Below, one piece after another: positions 12,687 to 13,218 of a stretch of DNA of 13,218 nt. Source of the stretch: Firmicutes bacterium CAG:194 (GTDB lineage: Bacteria; Bacillota; Clostridia; Lachnospirales; Lachnospiraceae). The DNA lies in contig HF995229.1 of assembly GCA_000432915.1 (NCBI GenBank), positions 1 to 13,218 of the forward strand, written 5' to 3'. Position 1 is the stretch's first letter; the number at the start of each line of letters is the position of its first letter. The notes under the pieces are model-generated. The model ran no database searches. It was not told the origin of the DNA and saw nothing but the letters and a program-made list of their open reading frames with translations. The position numbers and the translations under genes are program-made.

Positions 12687-13218
12687 ATGGGCGGTTATGT
12701 TCGCTTGCTGATAACTGTTTCAATTTGCTGTTGTATGATGGGATTTTTGATGTGGCTTTTCATGAAATGCTATAAGAAAGCCTCCATCTGGATACTTTTA
12801 CTCTGTACCGGGCTTCTCCTTGTACGGTTCCTGTATCCGCATGAATTTTCCTTTACCCATACGATAGGTGTGACCATAGGATATCCCACAATAAACCGGC
12901 TTCTTAACCAATCCGCTACATTTGGGAAACTCCGCTTTTCCATTGCACATATCATAATAGGCATCTGGATAATTGGTATAATTGTGTCGGCTATGCACCT
13001 GCTCTATCATTATTGCAGGCTGCATATGATCATCCGCCGTTTTCCCGCTGCGCAGGATCCGGTTGTTCTTTCACAATTTGACCGCATTCTGGAAGAAAGG
13101 CATTTTGCACGCTCCAGATTCCGTATCAGAGAAAGCAGGGCGCTCAGTTCTCCTTTTGTGACCGGACTACTTCATCCGGTGATCGTTGTTCCAACGCTCA
13201 CCCTGTCACAGCAGGAAT
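12687..13218 (+). CDS. Second M56-family (BlaR1-like) protease, partial, runs off the right edge
   Basis: 177 codons without a stop from ATG 12687 to the window edge; the start has GAGAGGTG close upstream. The protein is a diverged paralogue of the first M56 gene: RLLIT…CCC…GLLMWLF, LLLVRFLYP-EF-FTH, GYPT and SPFVTG…HPVIVVP all recur in the same order with few length changes. The window stops about eight residues before the HExxH position of the other copy, so the protease site and the sensor end cannot be judged. Membrane segments at about 7-27, 35-50 and 84-104 are present. It has its own promoter and candidate operator, and probably belongs to a second sensor unit, perhaps with its own BlaI beyond the edge. 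Confidence 0.88.
   Translation, partial: MGGYVRLLITVSICCCMMGFLMWLFMKCYKKASIWILLLCTGLLLVRFLYPHEFSFTHTIGVTIGYPTINRLLNQSATFGKLRFSIAHIIIGIWIIGIIVSAMHLLYHYCRLHMIIRRFPAAQDPVVLSQFDRILEERHFARSRFRIRESRALSSPFVTGLLHPVIVVPTLTLSQQE

Overview
The window looks like chromosomal DNA of a low-to-mid GC Gram-positive anaerobe, most likely a gut-type butyrate-producing Clostridia member (Lachnospiraceae-like). The reasons are a complete, compact acetyl-CoA to butyryl-CoA operon, strong AGGAGG-type ribosome binding sites, a long-form hibernation factor behind a structured RNA, and BlaI/M56 regulatory genes. The species call is inference. No mobile element, CRISPR array, tRNA or rRNA was seen.

All genes from base 99 to 10045 are on the minus strand, so transcription runs right to left. 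First is raiA/hpf (9518-10045), ended by its own terminator. Then comes the butyrate operon thl-crt-hbd-bcd-etfB-etfA (9351 down to 3298), with a promoter near 9438-9466, a stem-loop 5' leader, a strong hairpin between crt and hbd, and a terminator at 3236-3264. Together these enzymes condense two acetyl-CoA, reduce and dehydrate the product to crotonyl-CoA, and reduce that to butyryl-CoA through the Bcd/EtfAB complex. No butyryl-CoA:acetate CoA-transferase or ptb-buk is in the window, so the last step must be encoded elsewhere.

Left of the terminator is a second minus-strand group: a small unknown gene, azlC and azlD (branched-chain amino acid exporter, joined by an ATGA overlap), a DUF3006-like small protein, ybaK (Cys-tRNA deacylase) and a panE-family reductase. 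About 100 nt just upstream of panE can fold as a three-way junction with a competing hairpin, and looks like a cis-regulatory RNA.

Bases 10046-10919 form a divergent intergenic region of about 870 bp that is rich in non-coding signals. It holds the raiA promoter, three perfect DnaA boxes next to AT-rich DNA, a multi-hairpin RNA with its own near-consensus promoter (probably the raiA-motif ncRNA), a direct repeat at that promoter, and on the plus strand the promoter and hairpin leader of the next genes.

From 10920 the plus strand carries an M56 (BlaR1-like) membrane metalloprotease without a penicillin-binding sensor domain, a BlaI-family repressor one base downstream, a hairpin terminator, and then a second, diverged M56 copy with its own promoter and candidate operator that runs off the right edge. 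The most interesting parts are the RNA/DnaA-box intergenic region, the panE leader, and the duplicated M56 sensors around BlaI.
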